A stretch of DNA of 64,000 nucleotides from Mobilicoccus massiliensis (lineage in GTDB: Bacteria > Actinomycetota > Actinomycetes > Actinomycetales > Dermatophilaceae), in the NCBI RefSeq assembly GCF_000826525.2, contig NZ_LN651323.1:34277-98276 (forward strand). Reading direction: 5' to 3'. The position numbers were made by a program, and so were the translations under genes. The notes beneath the pieces were generated by a model. That model had not been told where the DNA came from and did not search any database. It was given only the letters and a program-made list of their open reading frames with translations. Below, piece after piece: positions 1 through 8,097 of the stretch (positions are counted from its first letter, which is position 1; every line of letters starts with the position of its first letter).

Positions 1-207
1 GTCAGAGTCAAGGGGGCAGACCCGATCCAGCAACAACGGATGATCCGTGACTACGTGGATGCGTATGGGTCGATCACCCGGTCGCAGGCAGCCGGGCTGT
101 GTCAGTTGTCGCCGACGCAGGCAAGGGCAGTGCTCAAGCGCATGGTCGACCGGGACGAGTTGCGACTGGTCGGGGAGCGCCGCGGCGCCAAGTACACACG
201 CCCGTGA
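1..207 (+). CDS. C-terminal fragment of a winged-helix DNA-binding protein (5' end outside window)
   Basis: The reading frame is open from base 1 and stops at 205-207, giving 68 residues. The visible part reads as a small helix-turn-helix/winged-helix unit: a helix around IRDYVDAYG, then SITRSQAAGLCQLSPTQAR, then a helix VLKRMVDRDELRLVGE and a short basic wing ending GAKYTRP. Domains like this close many transcription regulators and AlbA_2/AAA_4-type ATPases; which one cannot be told from the tail. It is the last gene before the catabolic island and reads toward it. There is no evidence that it regulates the island. Confidence 0.6.
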   Translation, partial: VRVKGADPIQQQRMIRDYVDAYGSITRSQAAGLCQLSPTQARAVLKRMVDRDELRLVGERRGAKYTRP

Positions 208-320
208 GCGGAGAGGTGTCCCTCGAGATTGCCCGGGAACGAGCCGAGCGGTGGGCTGGCAGGAGGACTCTCAGCCGCAGGTACAGACCGTGGCTCCGCA
301 CCCATCCTGTACCTAATGAC

Positions 321-352
321 CTATTGACCGAACATTTTTCTGCGATAGGTTG
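321..352 (+). promoter_or_regulatory. Promoter with island operator site 1
   Basis: A -35 like TTGACC (324-329) and a -10 like TAGGTT (346-351), 16 bp apart, precede the first catabolic gene. The palindromic operator TGACCGAACA (325-334) overlaps the -35, as expected for a repressor site. The flanks CTATTG and ATTTTTC recur at the site near 27790. Confidence 0.6.
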
Positions 353-403
353 ATCTCGACACGTCACCGCGGACGATCGGGACACCCCGAGGAGGGCTTT
401 CCA

Positions 404-1336
404 ATGGCGGAATCCAAGGCTCGCAACACCGACCCTCGCTACTCCAGGCTCGCGATCGGGGTGTGTCCCGATCAGTGGGGCGTGTGGTTCCCGCAGGATC
501 CCAAGCAGATTCCCTGGCAGACGGCGTTGGCCGAGATGCAGCAGGCCGGGTTCTCGATCATGGAGACCGGGCCCTTCGGCTACTTCCCCACCGACCCGGC
601 GGAGCTGAAGCGGGTCATGGACGACCACGGCTTCCAGGTCGTCGCCGGCACCGGCTGGGGCATCCTCCACAAGGAGGAGGCCTGGGCCGAGACCGAGAAG
701 ACCTTCCGCGCGATCGGCGAGACCCACGCCGCGGTCGGCGCCGAGTACGTCGTGCACCTGCCCCCGCTGTTCCGCGACGACAAGACGTGGGAGTTCACCG
801 ACGACCGCGTGCTCTCCCCGGAGGCGTGGGACCTCTACATCGCCAACGCCGACCGCCTCGGCCGCATGATGAAGGACGACTACGGCCTCAAGATGGTGCT
901 GCACCCGCACGGCGACAGCCACATCGAGACCCGCGAGGACATCGACCGCATCTTCGGCGCCACCGATCCCGACTACGTCGGCTTCTGCCTCGACACCGGT
1001 CACATCGTCTACGGCCAGTCCGACCCGATCGACATCATCAAGGACTACCCCGAGCGCATCGACTACGTGCACATCAAGGCGATGGACGCCGACCTCGTCA
1101 AGCAGGCCCACGACGACGACTGGCCGTTCGGTCAGGCCGTGGCCAAGGGCTGCTCGGTCGCCCCGCCCGCCGGTGAGCCGAAGATGCCCGGGCTCATCGA
1201 GGCGCTCGCCGACCTCGACAAGGACCTCTACGTCATCTGCGAGCAGGACATGTACCCCTGCGACCCGAGCTACCCCCTGCCCAACGCCATCAAGACGCGC
1301 GAGTACCTGGCCGAGTGCGGCCTCGGCCTCAAGTGA
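404..1336 (+). CDS. Sugar phosphate isomerase/epimerase (AP-endonuclease-type TIM barrel, inosose dehydratase-like)
   Basis: A 310-residue TIM-barrel protein of the xylose-isomerase-like superfamily. The ATG at 404 follows GAGGAGG at 389-395; an in-frame start at 350 has no such site. Metal and catalytic positions typical of the family are visible: LHPHGDSHI (about 166-174), CLDTGH (195-200), YVHIKAMD (221-228) and CEQD near the C-terminus. The N-terminal part (IGVCPDQWGVW, then FPTDPAELKRVMDDHGF) resembles IolE, which dehydrates 2-keto-myo-inositol, so a keto-cyclitol or 3-keto-sugar substrate is likely. It leads an operon of four enzymes (404-4496). The exact reaction is inferred. Confidence 0.85.
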   Translation: MAESKARNTDPRYSRLAIGVCPDQWGVWFPQDPKQIPWQTALAEMQQAGFSIMETGPFGYFPTDPAELKRVMDDHGFQVVAGTGWGILHKEEAWAETEKTFRAIGETHAAVGAEYVVHLPPLFRDDKTWEFTDDRVLSPEAWDLYIANADRLGRMMKDDYGLKMVLHPHGDSHIETREDIDRIFGATDPDYVGFCLDTGHIVYGQSDPIDIIKDYPERIDYVHIKAMDADLVKQAHDDDWPFGQAVAKGCSVAPPAGEPKMPGLIEALADLDKDLYVICEQDMYPCDPSYPLPNAIKTREYLAECGLGLK

Positions 1337-1374
1337 CGACCACGAGCTCACGCGACGAGAGAAGAGGACCAGCC

Positions 1375-2379
1375 ATGGCAGTACGTATCGGCATGATCGG
1401 CCCCGGAGGCATGGGTCAGGCCCACCTCGACCGCATCCGCACGGTCATCGCGGGCGGCGAGCTCGTCGGCGTCTCCGACATCGCGGCCGACAACGTCAAG
1501 ACCGTCTCGGAGAAGTACGGCGTCCGCGGGTTCGACAGCTCCGCCGAACTCATCGGCTCACCCGACGTCGACGCCGTGATGATCTGCAGCTACGGCCCGG
1601 CCCACGCCGAGGACGTCATCGCCTGCATCGAGGCTGGCAAGCCGGTGTTCTGCGAGAAGCCGCTCACCCCCGACGCCGAGAGCGCGCTGCGCATCATGGA
1701 GGCCGAGCAGAAGGCCGGGCGTCGTCTCGTCACGGTCGGGTTCATGCGCCGGTTCGACCGCTCCTACCAGGAGATGAAGGCGGTCCTCGACTCCGGCGAG
1801 GTCGGCGAGACCCTCATCATCCACAACCGCCACCGCAACCCCACCGTGCCCGAGCGGTACACGTGGGACATGGCGATCAACGACACCGGCATCCACGAGA
1901 TCGACACGATGCGGTGGCTCACCGGCGAGGAGATCGTCTCGGTACGCGTCGACAAGCCGAAGAAGACCTCCTACCGCTTCGAGCACCTGCAGGATCCTCT
2001 GATCCTCATCATGGAGACGTCCTCGGGCATCTGGATCGACGACGAGATCTTCGTCAACGACCAGCACTCCTACGACATCCAGTGCGAGGCCGTCGCCGAA
2101 CTCGGCACGATCCGGCTCTCCGACCAGCAGGTCATCGAACGCACCGGCAAGATCGGCCGCCACCACGTGCTGACGATGGACCACAACGAGCGCTTCGGCG
2201 CCGCGTTCGTCACCGAGGTCCAGCAGTGGATCTCCGCGGTCGCGGCCGGTGAGCACGCCGGGTCGACGTCGTGGGACGGCTACGCCGCCGCCTGCGTGTG
2301 CGACGCCGGAGTGCGGGCCCTGCAGTCCGACGGTTGGGTGCCGGTCGAGATGATCGACAAGCCCGACTTCTACGCCTGA
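1375..2379 (+). CDS. Gfo/Idh/MocA-family oxidoreductase (inositol 2-dehydrogenase-like)
   Basis: A 334-residue NAD(P)-dependent dehydrogenase. The N-terminal Rossmann motif is IGMIGPGGMGQAH (5-17); the EKP motif gives Lys95. The Asp170/His174 pair in INDTGIHEID has the spacing of the catalytic Asp/His of myo-inositol dehydrogenase. These enzymes oxidise one ring hydroxyl of a cyclitol or pyranose to a ketone. The ATG at 1375 follows AGAAGAGGACC; an upstream in-frame codon at 1315 overlaps the previous gene and lacks a ribosome site. It lies 38 bp after the TIM-barrel gene and 13 bp before the next dehydrogenase, so it is clearly in one operon. The substrate is unknown. Confidence 0.87.
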   Translation: MAVRIGMIGPGGMGQAHLDRIRTVIAGGELVGVSDIAADNVKTVSEKYGVRGFDSSAELIGSPDVDAVMICSYGPAHAEDVIACIEAGKPVFCEKPLTPDAESALRIMEAEQKAGRRLVTVGFMRRFDRSYQEMKAVLDSGEVGETLIIHNRHRNPTVPERYTWDMAINDTGIHEIDTMRWLTGEEIVSVRVDKPKKTSYRFEHLQDPLILIMETSSGIWIDDEIFVNDQHSYDIQCEAVAELGTIRLSDQQVIERTGKIGRHHVLTMDHNERFGAAFVTEVQQWISAVAAGEHAGSTSWDGYAAACVCDAGVRALQSDGWVPVEMIDKPDFYA

Positions 2380-2392
2380 GCACGAGGACGAC

Positions 2393-3580
2393 ATGACACG
2401 ACAGATCGGTATCGGCGTCATCAGCCTGGGCTGGATGGGCCGCCTCCACACCCGCGCCTACAAGCAGATCCGCGAGCGCTACCCCGAACTCGGCATCGAG
2501 CCGCGACTCGTCGCGACGGCCGACCGCGTCGAGGCGTTCCGCGACGAGGCCACCGAGAACCTCGGTTTCGAGCGCGCCTACGCCGACTATCACGACCTTC
2601 TCGCCGACCCCGACGTCGAACTCGTCTCGATCTGCGGCCCCAACTTCCTCCACCACGAGATGGCGCTCGCGGCGATCGAGGCGGGCAAGCCGTTCTGGAT
2701 CGAGAAGCCGATGGGCGTCAACGCGCGGCAGAGCAGAGAGATCGCGCTCGCCGCCCAGAAGGCCGGGCTGCGCACGGCCGTCGGGTTCAACTACCGCCAC
2801 ACCCCCGCGATCATGCACGCACGCGCCCTCGTCGCCGACGGCCGGCTCGGCCGCGTGACCAACGTGCGCTCCTGGTGGATCGCCGACTACGCCTCCGCCG
2901 AGGACGGCCCCCTCACCTGGCGTTACTCCCGCGAGCAGGGTGGCTCCGGAGTCTTCGGCGACCTTCTCAGCCACGGCTTCGACCTCGTGCAGTTCGTCGT
3001 CGGAGACCGCATCAGCTCGATCAGCGCGACCTCGGGCACGTTCGTCACCGAGCGTCCCAAGGGGTTGGCCGCCACGATCGGCCACGGCAAGGTGCCGGTC
3101 ACGAAGGAGAAGTACCCCGTCGAGAACGAGGACTACGGCGCCGCCCTCGCCCGCTTCGACTCCGGCATCATCGGCACGTTCGAGGCCAACCGCGTCGCCC
3201 ACGGCCCCCGCGCCGAGTACGTCGTCGAGGTGTACGGCACCAAGGGCAGCCTGCGGTGGAACTACGAGAACCACATGCACCTCGAGGTCCTCATCGACGA
3301 CGACAACCCCCGCCACCACGGGTACACGCGCATCATGTCGGATGCCTCCCACGGCGACTTCGGCCGGTTCCAGCCCGGGCCGGGCCAGCTCATGGGGTTC
3401 GACGACATGAAGACCGTCGAGGCCGCGCAGTTCTGCGAATCGGTGCTCGAGGACGAGCAGCTCGCCCCCTCGGCCGCCGACGCCTGGGCGGCCGCCGAGT
3501 GCGACGAGGCCTGCGTGGCCTCCGCCGCCGACGGCACCTGGCACGACGTCCCCCGCGTCGAGGGCCCGACGACGATCTGA
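2393..3580 (+). CDS. Gfo/Idh/MocA-family oxidoreductase (levoglucosan dehydrogenase-like layout)
   Basis: A 395-residue dehydrogenase, longer than its neighbours. Visible are the Rossmann start GIGVISLGWMGRLH (6-19), IEKPMG with Lys105, GFNYRHTPA (131-139), and GDLLSHGFDLVQF with Asp190/His194 as catalytic pair. The GGSGVFGDLLSH pattern and the length recall levoglucosan-type dehydrogenases that make 3-keto sugars; this is a family resemblance, not proof. It is third in the 404-4496 operon, between another dehydrogenase and a TIM-barrel enzyme, so it probably works on the same compound or an isomer. Confidence 0.85.
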   Translation: MTRQIGIGVISLGWMGRLHTRAYKQIRERYPELGIEPRLVATADRVEAFRDEATENLGFERAYADYHDLLADPDVELVSICGPNFLHHEMALAAIEAGKPFWIEKPMGVNARQSREIALAAQKAGLRTAVGFNYRHTPAIMHARALVADGRLGRVTNVRSWWIADYASAEDGPLTWRYSREQGGSGVFGDLLSHGFDLVQFVVGDRISSISATSGTFVTERPKGLAATIGHGKVPVTKEKYPVENEDYGAALARFDSGIIGTFEANRVAHGPRAEYVVEVYGTKGSLRWNYENHMHLEVLIDDDNPRHHGYTRIMSDASHGDFGRFQPGPGQLMGFDDMKTVEAAQFCESVLEDEQLAPSAADAWAAAECDEACVASAADGTWHDVPRVEGPTTI

Positions 3581-3626
3581 TCCCCCGCCGCCCAGACCGA
3601 CCCCCGGAGACACCAGGAGAGCCGCC

Positions 3627-4496
3627 ATGGCCGTGAAGATCCTGCTCGACCCCTCGATGTATCACCCGCACCTGTCGGTGGCCGACGAACTGCGCAAGGC
3701 CAGCGACCTCGGCTACTCCTACCTGGAGCTCTCCCCACGAGCCGACTTCCACGAATGGCACCACTACCCGAAGGTCGACCGGGCCCTCCTCACCGAGACG
3801 AAGAAGGCGATGGCGGAGACGGGGGTGAAGATCTGGACCTTCAACCCCGTCTACAACTGGTCGGCGCCCGACGAGCAGGACCGTGAGCACGCCGTGCGGT
3901 GCTTCCGGCGTCTGTTGCAGATCGCGAGCGAACTCGAGGTGCCGATGATCGCCACCGAGTTCTCCGGCGACCCCAACCAGCCGCTGCGGAGCGAGGCGTC
4001 GTTCTACAAGTCGATCGAGGAACTGATCCCCGACTTCGAACGGCACGGCATCGAGTGCACCGTCGAGGCGCACCCCTACGACTTCGTCGAGGACAACGCC
4101 CGCGCGGTGCAGATCGTCCGTGGCGTCGACAAGGACTGGTTCAACTACGAGTTCTGCTGCCCGCACATGTTCCACCTCGGCCAGGGCAACCCCGATGCGC
4201 GGGCCATGCTCGAATACGCCGGCCCGCGCCTGCGGCACGTGCACATCGCCGACGTGTTCGATCACCTCGCCAACGTGGGCAACCGCTACATCGTCAACCC
4301 CCCGGGCGTCGACGCCCGCATCCACCAGCACAACGAGATCGGCAACGGCGAGGTGCCGTGGGACACGGTCTTCGGCTACCTGCGCGAGACCGACTACGAC
4401 GGACCCGTCTCGGTGTGCGTCTTCGGCTGGGAAGAGGACGCCGACGCGATCCACGTGCGCATGCGCGAACGCATCGAGGCCGAGCTGAACGCCTGA
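3627..4496 (+). CDS. Sugar phosphate isomerase/epimerase (TIM barrel)
   Basis: A 289-residue xylose-isomerase-like TIM barrel with VEAHPYDF, FCCPHMFHLGQ and HVHIADVFDH as metal/substrate-binding segments. ATG 3627 follows CACCAGGAGAGCC. It is the last gene of the first operon; 75 bp downstream is a strong hairpin terminator. It differs clearly from the other four TIM-barrel proteins of the island and is unlikely to be a recent duplicate. The HQHNEIGNGEVPWDTVFGYL segment is typical of family members that isomerise or dehydrate ketose-like sugars. The reaction cannot be assigned. Confidence 0.83.
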   Translation: MAVKILLDPSMYHPHLSVADELRKASDLGYSYLELSPRADFHEWHHYPKVDRALLTETKKAMAETGVKIWTFNPVYNWSAPDEQDREHAVRCFRRLLQIASELEVPMIATEFSGDPNQPLRSEASFYKSIEELIPDFERHGIECTVEAHPYDFVEDNARAVQIVRGVDKDWFNYEFCCPHMFHLGQGNPDARAMLEYAGPRLRHVHIADVFDHLANVGNRYIVNPPGVDARIHQHNEIGNGEVPWDTVFGYLRETDYDGPVSVCVFGWEEDADAIHVRMRERIEAELNA

Positions 4497-4570
4497 GACG
4501 AGGTGCAGCAACACTTCGAGGACACGCTGGAGAACGCCATCCTCGTCTCCCTCGCCATCCGAACGTTCAA

Positions 4571-4604
4571 CGACCCCCCGTTGGCCCACGCACCCGGGGG
4601 GTCG
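4571..4604 (+). terminator. Hairpin terminator after the first catabolic operon
   Basis: Perfect 10-bp arms CGACCCCCCG (4571-4580) and CGGGGGGTCG (4595-4604) with a 14-base loop. There is no long T run, as is common in high-GC actinobacteria. Confidence 0.75.
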
Positions 4605-4640
4605 TGTCGTGTGCAGGTCGCCCACGTCAGGACGAAAAAA

Positions 4641-4650
4641 TGTTCGGACA
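4641..4650 (+). promoter_or_regulatory. Island operator site 2
   Basis: The palindrome TGTTCGGACA sits 5 bp before the TTGACC -35 of the ABC importer operon. Read on the minus strand its context (TTTTGTCCGAACATTTTTTC) is nearly the same as site 1. Confidence 0.65.
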
Positions 4651-4911
4651 AAACCTTGACCCCCGGGCGGGAATCGGGCACTGTGATGCCACCCCCTCAT
4701 GGGAGTGACCCGGACCACAGACCCGGCGCTCCGTTCGTGCGCCGGGCCCTCCCGGCGACATCCTGCCCAGGTCGAGGACGCAACCACCTCGCACCTGAGA
4801 AGCTCGACTCCAGTCGGTGCGGGCGAACCTCGTTCGACGCCGCCCTTCGTGATCGCCACCTCGGTGGCCCCGTCCTCGCCGGTCACGCGGCACCCTTGAA
4901 AGGCAGAACCC

Positions 4912-5907
4912 ATGAATCGTCGCTTCACACTCGCAGGCACGGCCGTCCTCGCCGCTTCGGCGCTCACGCTCACCGCGTGCTCGTCCTCCGGCGGCAAGCA
5001 GCAGGAGCAGAGCTCGAGCGGCGACGCGGGCCAGGCCGACACCCCGTCGATGACCGTCGCGATGATCACGCACCAGGCCCCCGGAGACACGTTCTGGGAC
5101 ATCATCCGCAAGGGCGCGGAGGCGGCCGCGAAGAAGGACAACGTCCAGCTCGAGTACACGAACGACCCCGACGCGACGAAGCAGGCCCAGCTCGTCCAGG
5201 CCGCCATCGACAAGAAGGTCGACGGCATCGCGGTCACGAGCCCGAACACCGGCGCCCTCGGGCCCGTCATCAAGAAGGCGGTCGCAGCGGGCATCCCGGT
5301 GACGATGTTCAACACCGGCGGCCCCGAGGCCATGGGTCTCGGCGCCATCGGATACTTCGGCCAGACCGAGGCCGATGCCGGCCAGGCCGTGGGCAAGCGC
5401 GTCGCCGACGCCGGCGGCAAGAACGTCATCTGCGTCATCCAGGAGCAGGGGCAGAGTCAGCTCGAGGCCCGCTGCGACGGCGTCGCGAAGGGCGCCGCCG
5501 GTGCCAAGGTCGAGCGGGTCTACGTCAACGGCCGCGACGACTCCAACGTCACGACGACGATCCAGGCCAAGCTCACCCAGGACAAGAGCATCGACTGGGT
5601 CGTCACCCTCGGCGCGCCGTTCGCGCTCGACGCGGTCAAGTCGATCGCCGGTGCCGGCAGCTCGGCCAAGCTCGGCACGTTCGACACGAACAAGGAGCTC
5701 GTCGACGCGGTCAAGCAGGGCAAGGTGCAGTGGGCGGTCGACCAGCAGCCCTACCTGCAGGGATACCTCGCCGTCGACGCGCTGTGGCTCTTCAAGACCA
5801 ATGGCAACACGATCGGCGGTGGTCAGAACGTCGCCACCGGTCCGGCGTTCATCGACTCCGCGAACATCGACAAGGTCGCGCAGTTCGCGGCGAACGGCAC
5901 CCGGTGA
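4912..5907 (+). CDS. Sugar ABC transporter substrate-binding lipoprotein
   Basis: A 331-residue periplasmic-binding-protein-like (type 1, ribose/LacI-like fold) sugar receptor. A lipoprotein signal peptide ends in LTLTAC with Cys23, followed by a Ser/Gly-rich linker. The mature part starts MTVAMITHQAPGDTFWDIIRKGAEAAAKK, the usual opening of the ribose/inositol-type binding family (CUT2 systems). ATG 4912 follows GAAAGGCAG. It is the first gene of a three-gene importer operon (4912-7974) under island operator 2. The ligand is not predictable; inositol-like sugars fit the surroundings. Confidence 0.92.
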   Translation: MNRRFTLAGTAVLAASALTLTACSSSGGKQQEQSSSGDAGQADTPSMTVAMITHQAPGDTFWDIIRKGAEAAAKKDNVQLEYTNDPDATKQAQLVQAAIDKKVDGIAVTSPNTGALGPVIKKAVAAGIPVTMFNTGGPEAMGLGAIGYFGQTEADAGQAVGKRVADAGGKNVICVIQEQGQSQLEARCDGVAKGAAGAKVERVYVNGRDDSNVTTTIQAKLTQDKSIDWVVTLGAPFALDAVKSIAGAGSSAKLGTFDTNKELVDAVKQGKVQWAVDQQPYLQGYLAVDALWLFKTNGNTIGGGQNVATGPAFIDSANIDKVAQFAANGTR

Positions 5908-5911
5908 TCGC

Positions 5912-7084
5912 ATGAGCACGACCGCCACACCCCCGACCGGGCCCCGGGAGCCCGCACGTGCAGGCGGCTCCACCGCCGCGCATGCGAGACAGGTGCGTCC
6001 GGAAGCCACCGTCGAGCCGCCCGCCGCGGGCTCGCAGACGTCCGAGACGACCCTGAACGAGACCGCCCCCACCGACGACCGCGTCCAGAACCGGTCCCTG
6101 GTGCAGCTCATGCTCGCCATGCCGGCCGTCGGTGCCCTCATCGGCGCCGTCGTCCTCGCCACGCTGTTCTTCGCGGTGGCGCCGGCGTTCCGCAACGTCG
6201 AGAACATCGGCACGATCCTCTACGCCGCTGCCACGATCGGCATCGTCGCGATCTTCGTGGCCCTGCTCATGGTGGGCGGCGAGTTCGACCTGTCCACCGG
6301 CGTCGTCGTCACGTTCGCCGGGCTGTCGGCGGCACACCTTTCGTGGAACTTCGGCCTCAACGTGTGGGTGGGCGTGCTGCTCTCGCTCGTGCTCTGCCTC
6401 GCCGTCGGCGCCTTCAACGGCTGGCTGCTGCAGGTGACGGGCCTGCCCAGCTTTCTCGTCACGCTCGGCACGTTCTTCGTGCTCCAGGGCGTCAACCTCG
6501 CCGTCACCCGCATCGTCACCGGCGGCGTCTCCTCGAACACGATCAGCGACATGGACGGCTGGAACAGCGCCCAGGCGGTGTTCGCCTCGAGCTTCACCAT
6601 CGGCAGGGTGCAGATCCAGATCGTCGTCGTCTACTGGATCCTGCTCACCCTCCTGCTCTCCTACCTGCTGTTCCACACCCGGGTCGGCAACTGGATCCTC
6701 GCGACCGGCGGCGACGCCGCAGCGGCCCGCGCCGTCGGCGTTCCCGTCACGGCCACGAAGATCGGACTGTTCATGGGCACCGGGTTCGGAGCCTGGCTCG
6801 TGGGCATGCACCTGCTCTTCAACTTCAACAACATCCAGTCCGGACAGGGCGTCGGCAACGAGTTCATCTACATCATCGCGGCCGTCATCGGCGGATGCCT
6901 CCTCACCGGTGGTTACGGCTCCGTCGTCGGTGCCTCGATCGGCGCGCTCATCTACGGCATGACCAACCTCGGCATCAGCTACGCCGGCTGGGACGTCGAC
7001 TGGCTCAAGACCTTCCTCGGCGTCATGCTCCTCGGCGCCACGCTCGTCAACATGTACGTGAAGAAGAAGGCGGACGCGCGATGA
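5912..7084 (+). CDS. Sugar ABC transporter permease (CUT2/RbsC type)
   Basis: A 390-residue integral membrane protein. The first roughly 65 residues are a soluble, Pro/Ala/Thr-rich cytoplasmic extension; membrane helices start at LMLAMPAVGALIGAVVLATL, and I count about eight to ten. Family landmarks are IGIVAIFVALLMVGGEFDLS and NVWVGVLLSLVLCLAVGAFNGW. ATG 5912 lies 4 bp after the receptor gene stop; the stop overlaps the ATPase start (ATGA at 7081). The single permease gene implies a homodimer pore. The N-terminal extension is longer than in E. coli RbsC. Confidence 0.92.
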   Translation: MSTTATPPTGPREPARAGGSTAAHARQVRPEATVEPPAAGSQTSETTLNETAPTDDRVQNRSLVQLMLAMPAVGALIGAVVLATLFFAVAPAFRNVENIGTILYAAATIGIVAIFVALLMVGGEFDLSTGVVVTFAGLSAAHLSWNFGLNVWVGVLLSLVLCLAVGAFNGWLLQVTGLPSFLVTLGTFFVLQGVNLAVTRIVTGGVSSNTISDMDGWNSAQAVFASSFTIGRVQIQIVVVYWILLTLLLSYLLFHTRVGNWILATGGDAAAARAVGVPVTATKIGLFMGTGFGAWLVGMHLLFNFNNIQSGQGVGNEFIYIIAAVIGGCLLTGGYGSVVGASIGALIYGMTNLGISYAGWDVDWLKTFLGVMLLGATLVNMYVKKKADAR

Positions 7085-7974
7085 CCCCCGTGAAGACGGA
7101 CACCGTTCCCACCCACGTCGGCGGCCCCACCACGAGCATCCTGCAGATGCGGGACTGCGGAAAGAGCTACGGCAACGTCTCGGCGCTGCGCGGCGTCTCC
7201 CTCGACGTGCGCCAGGGTGAGGTCACGTGCGTGCTCGGCGACAACGGTGCGGGCAAGTCCACCCTCATCAAGATCATGGCCGGGCTGCACGACTACAACG
7301 CCGGCGAGATGCACGTGAACGGCGAACTGCGGCACTTCTCCTCGCCGCGAGAGTCGCTCGCGAGCGGCATCGCGACCGTCTACCAGGACCTCGCGCTCGC
7401 CCCGCTCATGAGCGTGTGGCGCAACTTCTTCCTCGGCAACGAGATGACGCGCGGACTCGGGGCCCTCGACACCAAGCGGATGAAGGCGATCTGCGGCGAG
7501 GAGCTCACGAAGATGGGGATCGTCATCCCCGACCTCGACCGGCCCATCGGCGCGCTCTCCGGCGGCCAGAAGCAGTGCATCGCGATCGCCCGGGCCATCT
7601 ACTTCGGCGCGAAGGTCATCATCCTCGACGAGCCGACCGCCGCACTCGGCGTCAAGCAGTCGGGTGTCGTGCTCAAGTACATCGTCAAGGCCCGCGACGC
7701 CGGGCTCGGGGTCGTGTTCATCACCCACAACCCCCACCACGCCTACCTCGTGGGCAATCACTTCGTCATCCTCAAGCTCGGCCGGGTGGTTCTCGACGCC
7801 CACCGCGACGAGATCTCCCTCGACGACCTCACGGCCGAGATGGCGGGCGGCAAGGAGCTCGCCGACCTCAGCCACGAACTGCGTGGCGTCGACGCGAGCA
7901 AGGTCGTCGAACCCAGCACCGTCGCGCGTGGCGGCGTGGAGCCGCCGACCGGACCCCTCCCGCGCGTGACCTGA
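7081..7974 (+). CDS. Sugar ABC transporter ATP-binding protein (single ATPase domain)
   Basis: A 297-residue ATPase with Walker A GDNGAGKST, Q-loop at TVYQDLALAP, signature LSGGQKQ, Walker B VIILDEPTAAL and switch FITHN. Most ribose-type ATPases are fused doubles of about 500 residues. This one carries a single nucleotide-binding domain plus a roughly 50-residue tail, so it should act as a homodimer, as in the fructose FrcA-type systems. It is translationally coupled to the permease. A GC-rich hairpin follows at 7992-8029. Confidence 0.92.
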   Translation: MTPVKTDTVPTHVGGPTTSILQMRDCGKSYGNVSALRGVSLDVRQGEVTCVLGDNGAGKSTLIKIMAGLHDYNAGEMHVNGELRHFSSPRESLASGIATVYQDLALAPLMSVWRNFFLGNEMTRGLGALDTKRMKAICGEELTKMGIVIPDLDRPIGALSGGQKQCIAIARAIYFGAKVIILDEPTAALGVKQSGVVLKYIVKARDAGLGVVFITHNPHHAYLVGNHFVILKLGRVVLDAHRDEISLDDLTAEMAGGKELADLSHELRGVDASKVVEPSTVARGGVEPPTGPLPRVT

Positions 7975-7991
7975 CACGGCGCGAGCCGCAA

Positions 7992-8029
7992 CGGACGGGG
8001 TCGTACCCGCATCGGGGCGACCCCGTCCG
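7992..8029 (+). terminator. Hairpin after the ABC importer operon
   Basis: 12-bp perfect arms CGGACGGGGTCG (7992-8003) and CGACCCCGTCCG (8018-8029). The hairpin separates the importer from the next enzyme genes but may attenuate rather than stop transcription, since the following gene has no obvious own operator. Confidence 0.65.
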
Positions 8030-8097
8030 CATGCCGGAGAACCGGGGGATCGTCGCCGGAAGGGCACGAATCCCTACTGCGAGAAGAGAGGTCTTCC

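Larger units (their letters stand above)
4497..4911. other. Intergenic region between catabolic operon and ABC importer
   Basis: These 415 bp contain the terminator of the first operon (4571-4604), island operator site 2 (4641-4650), a promoter-like TTGACC (4656-4661) with CACTGT 17 bp on (4679-4684), and then about 230 bp of leader. I see no convincing small gene or known riboswitch in the leader. Confidence 0.5.
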
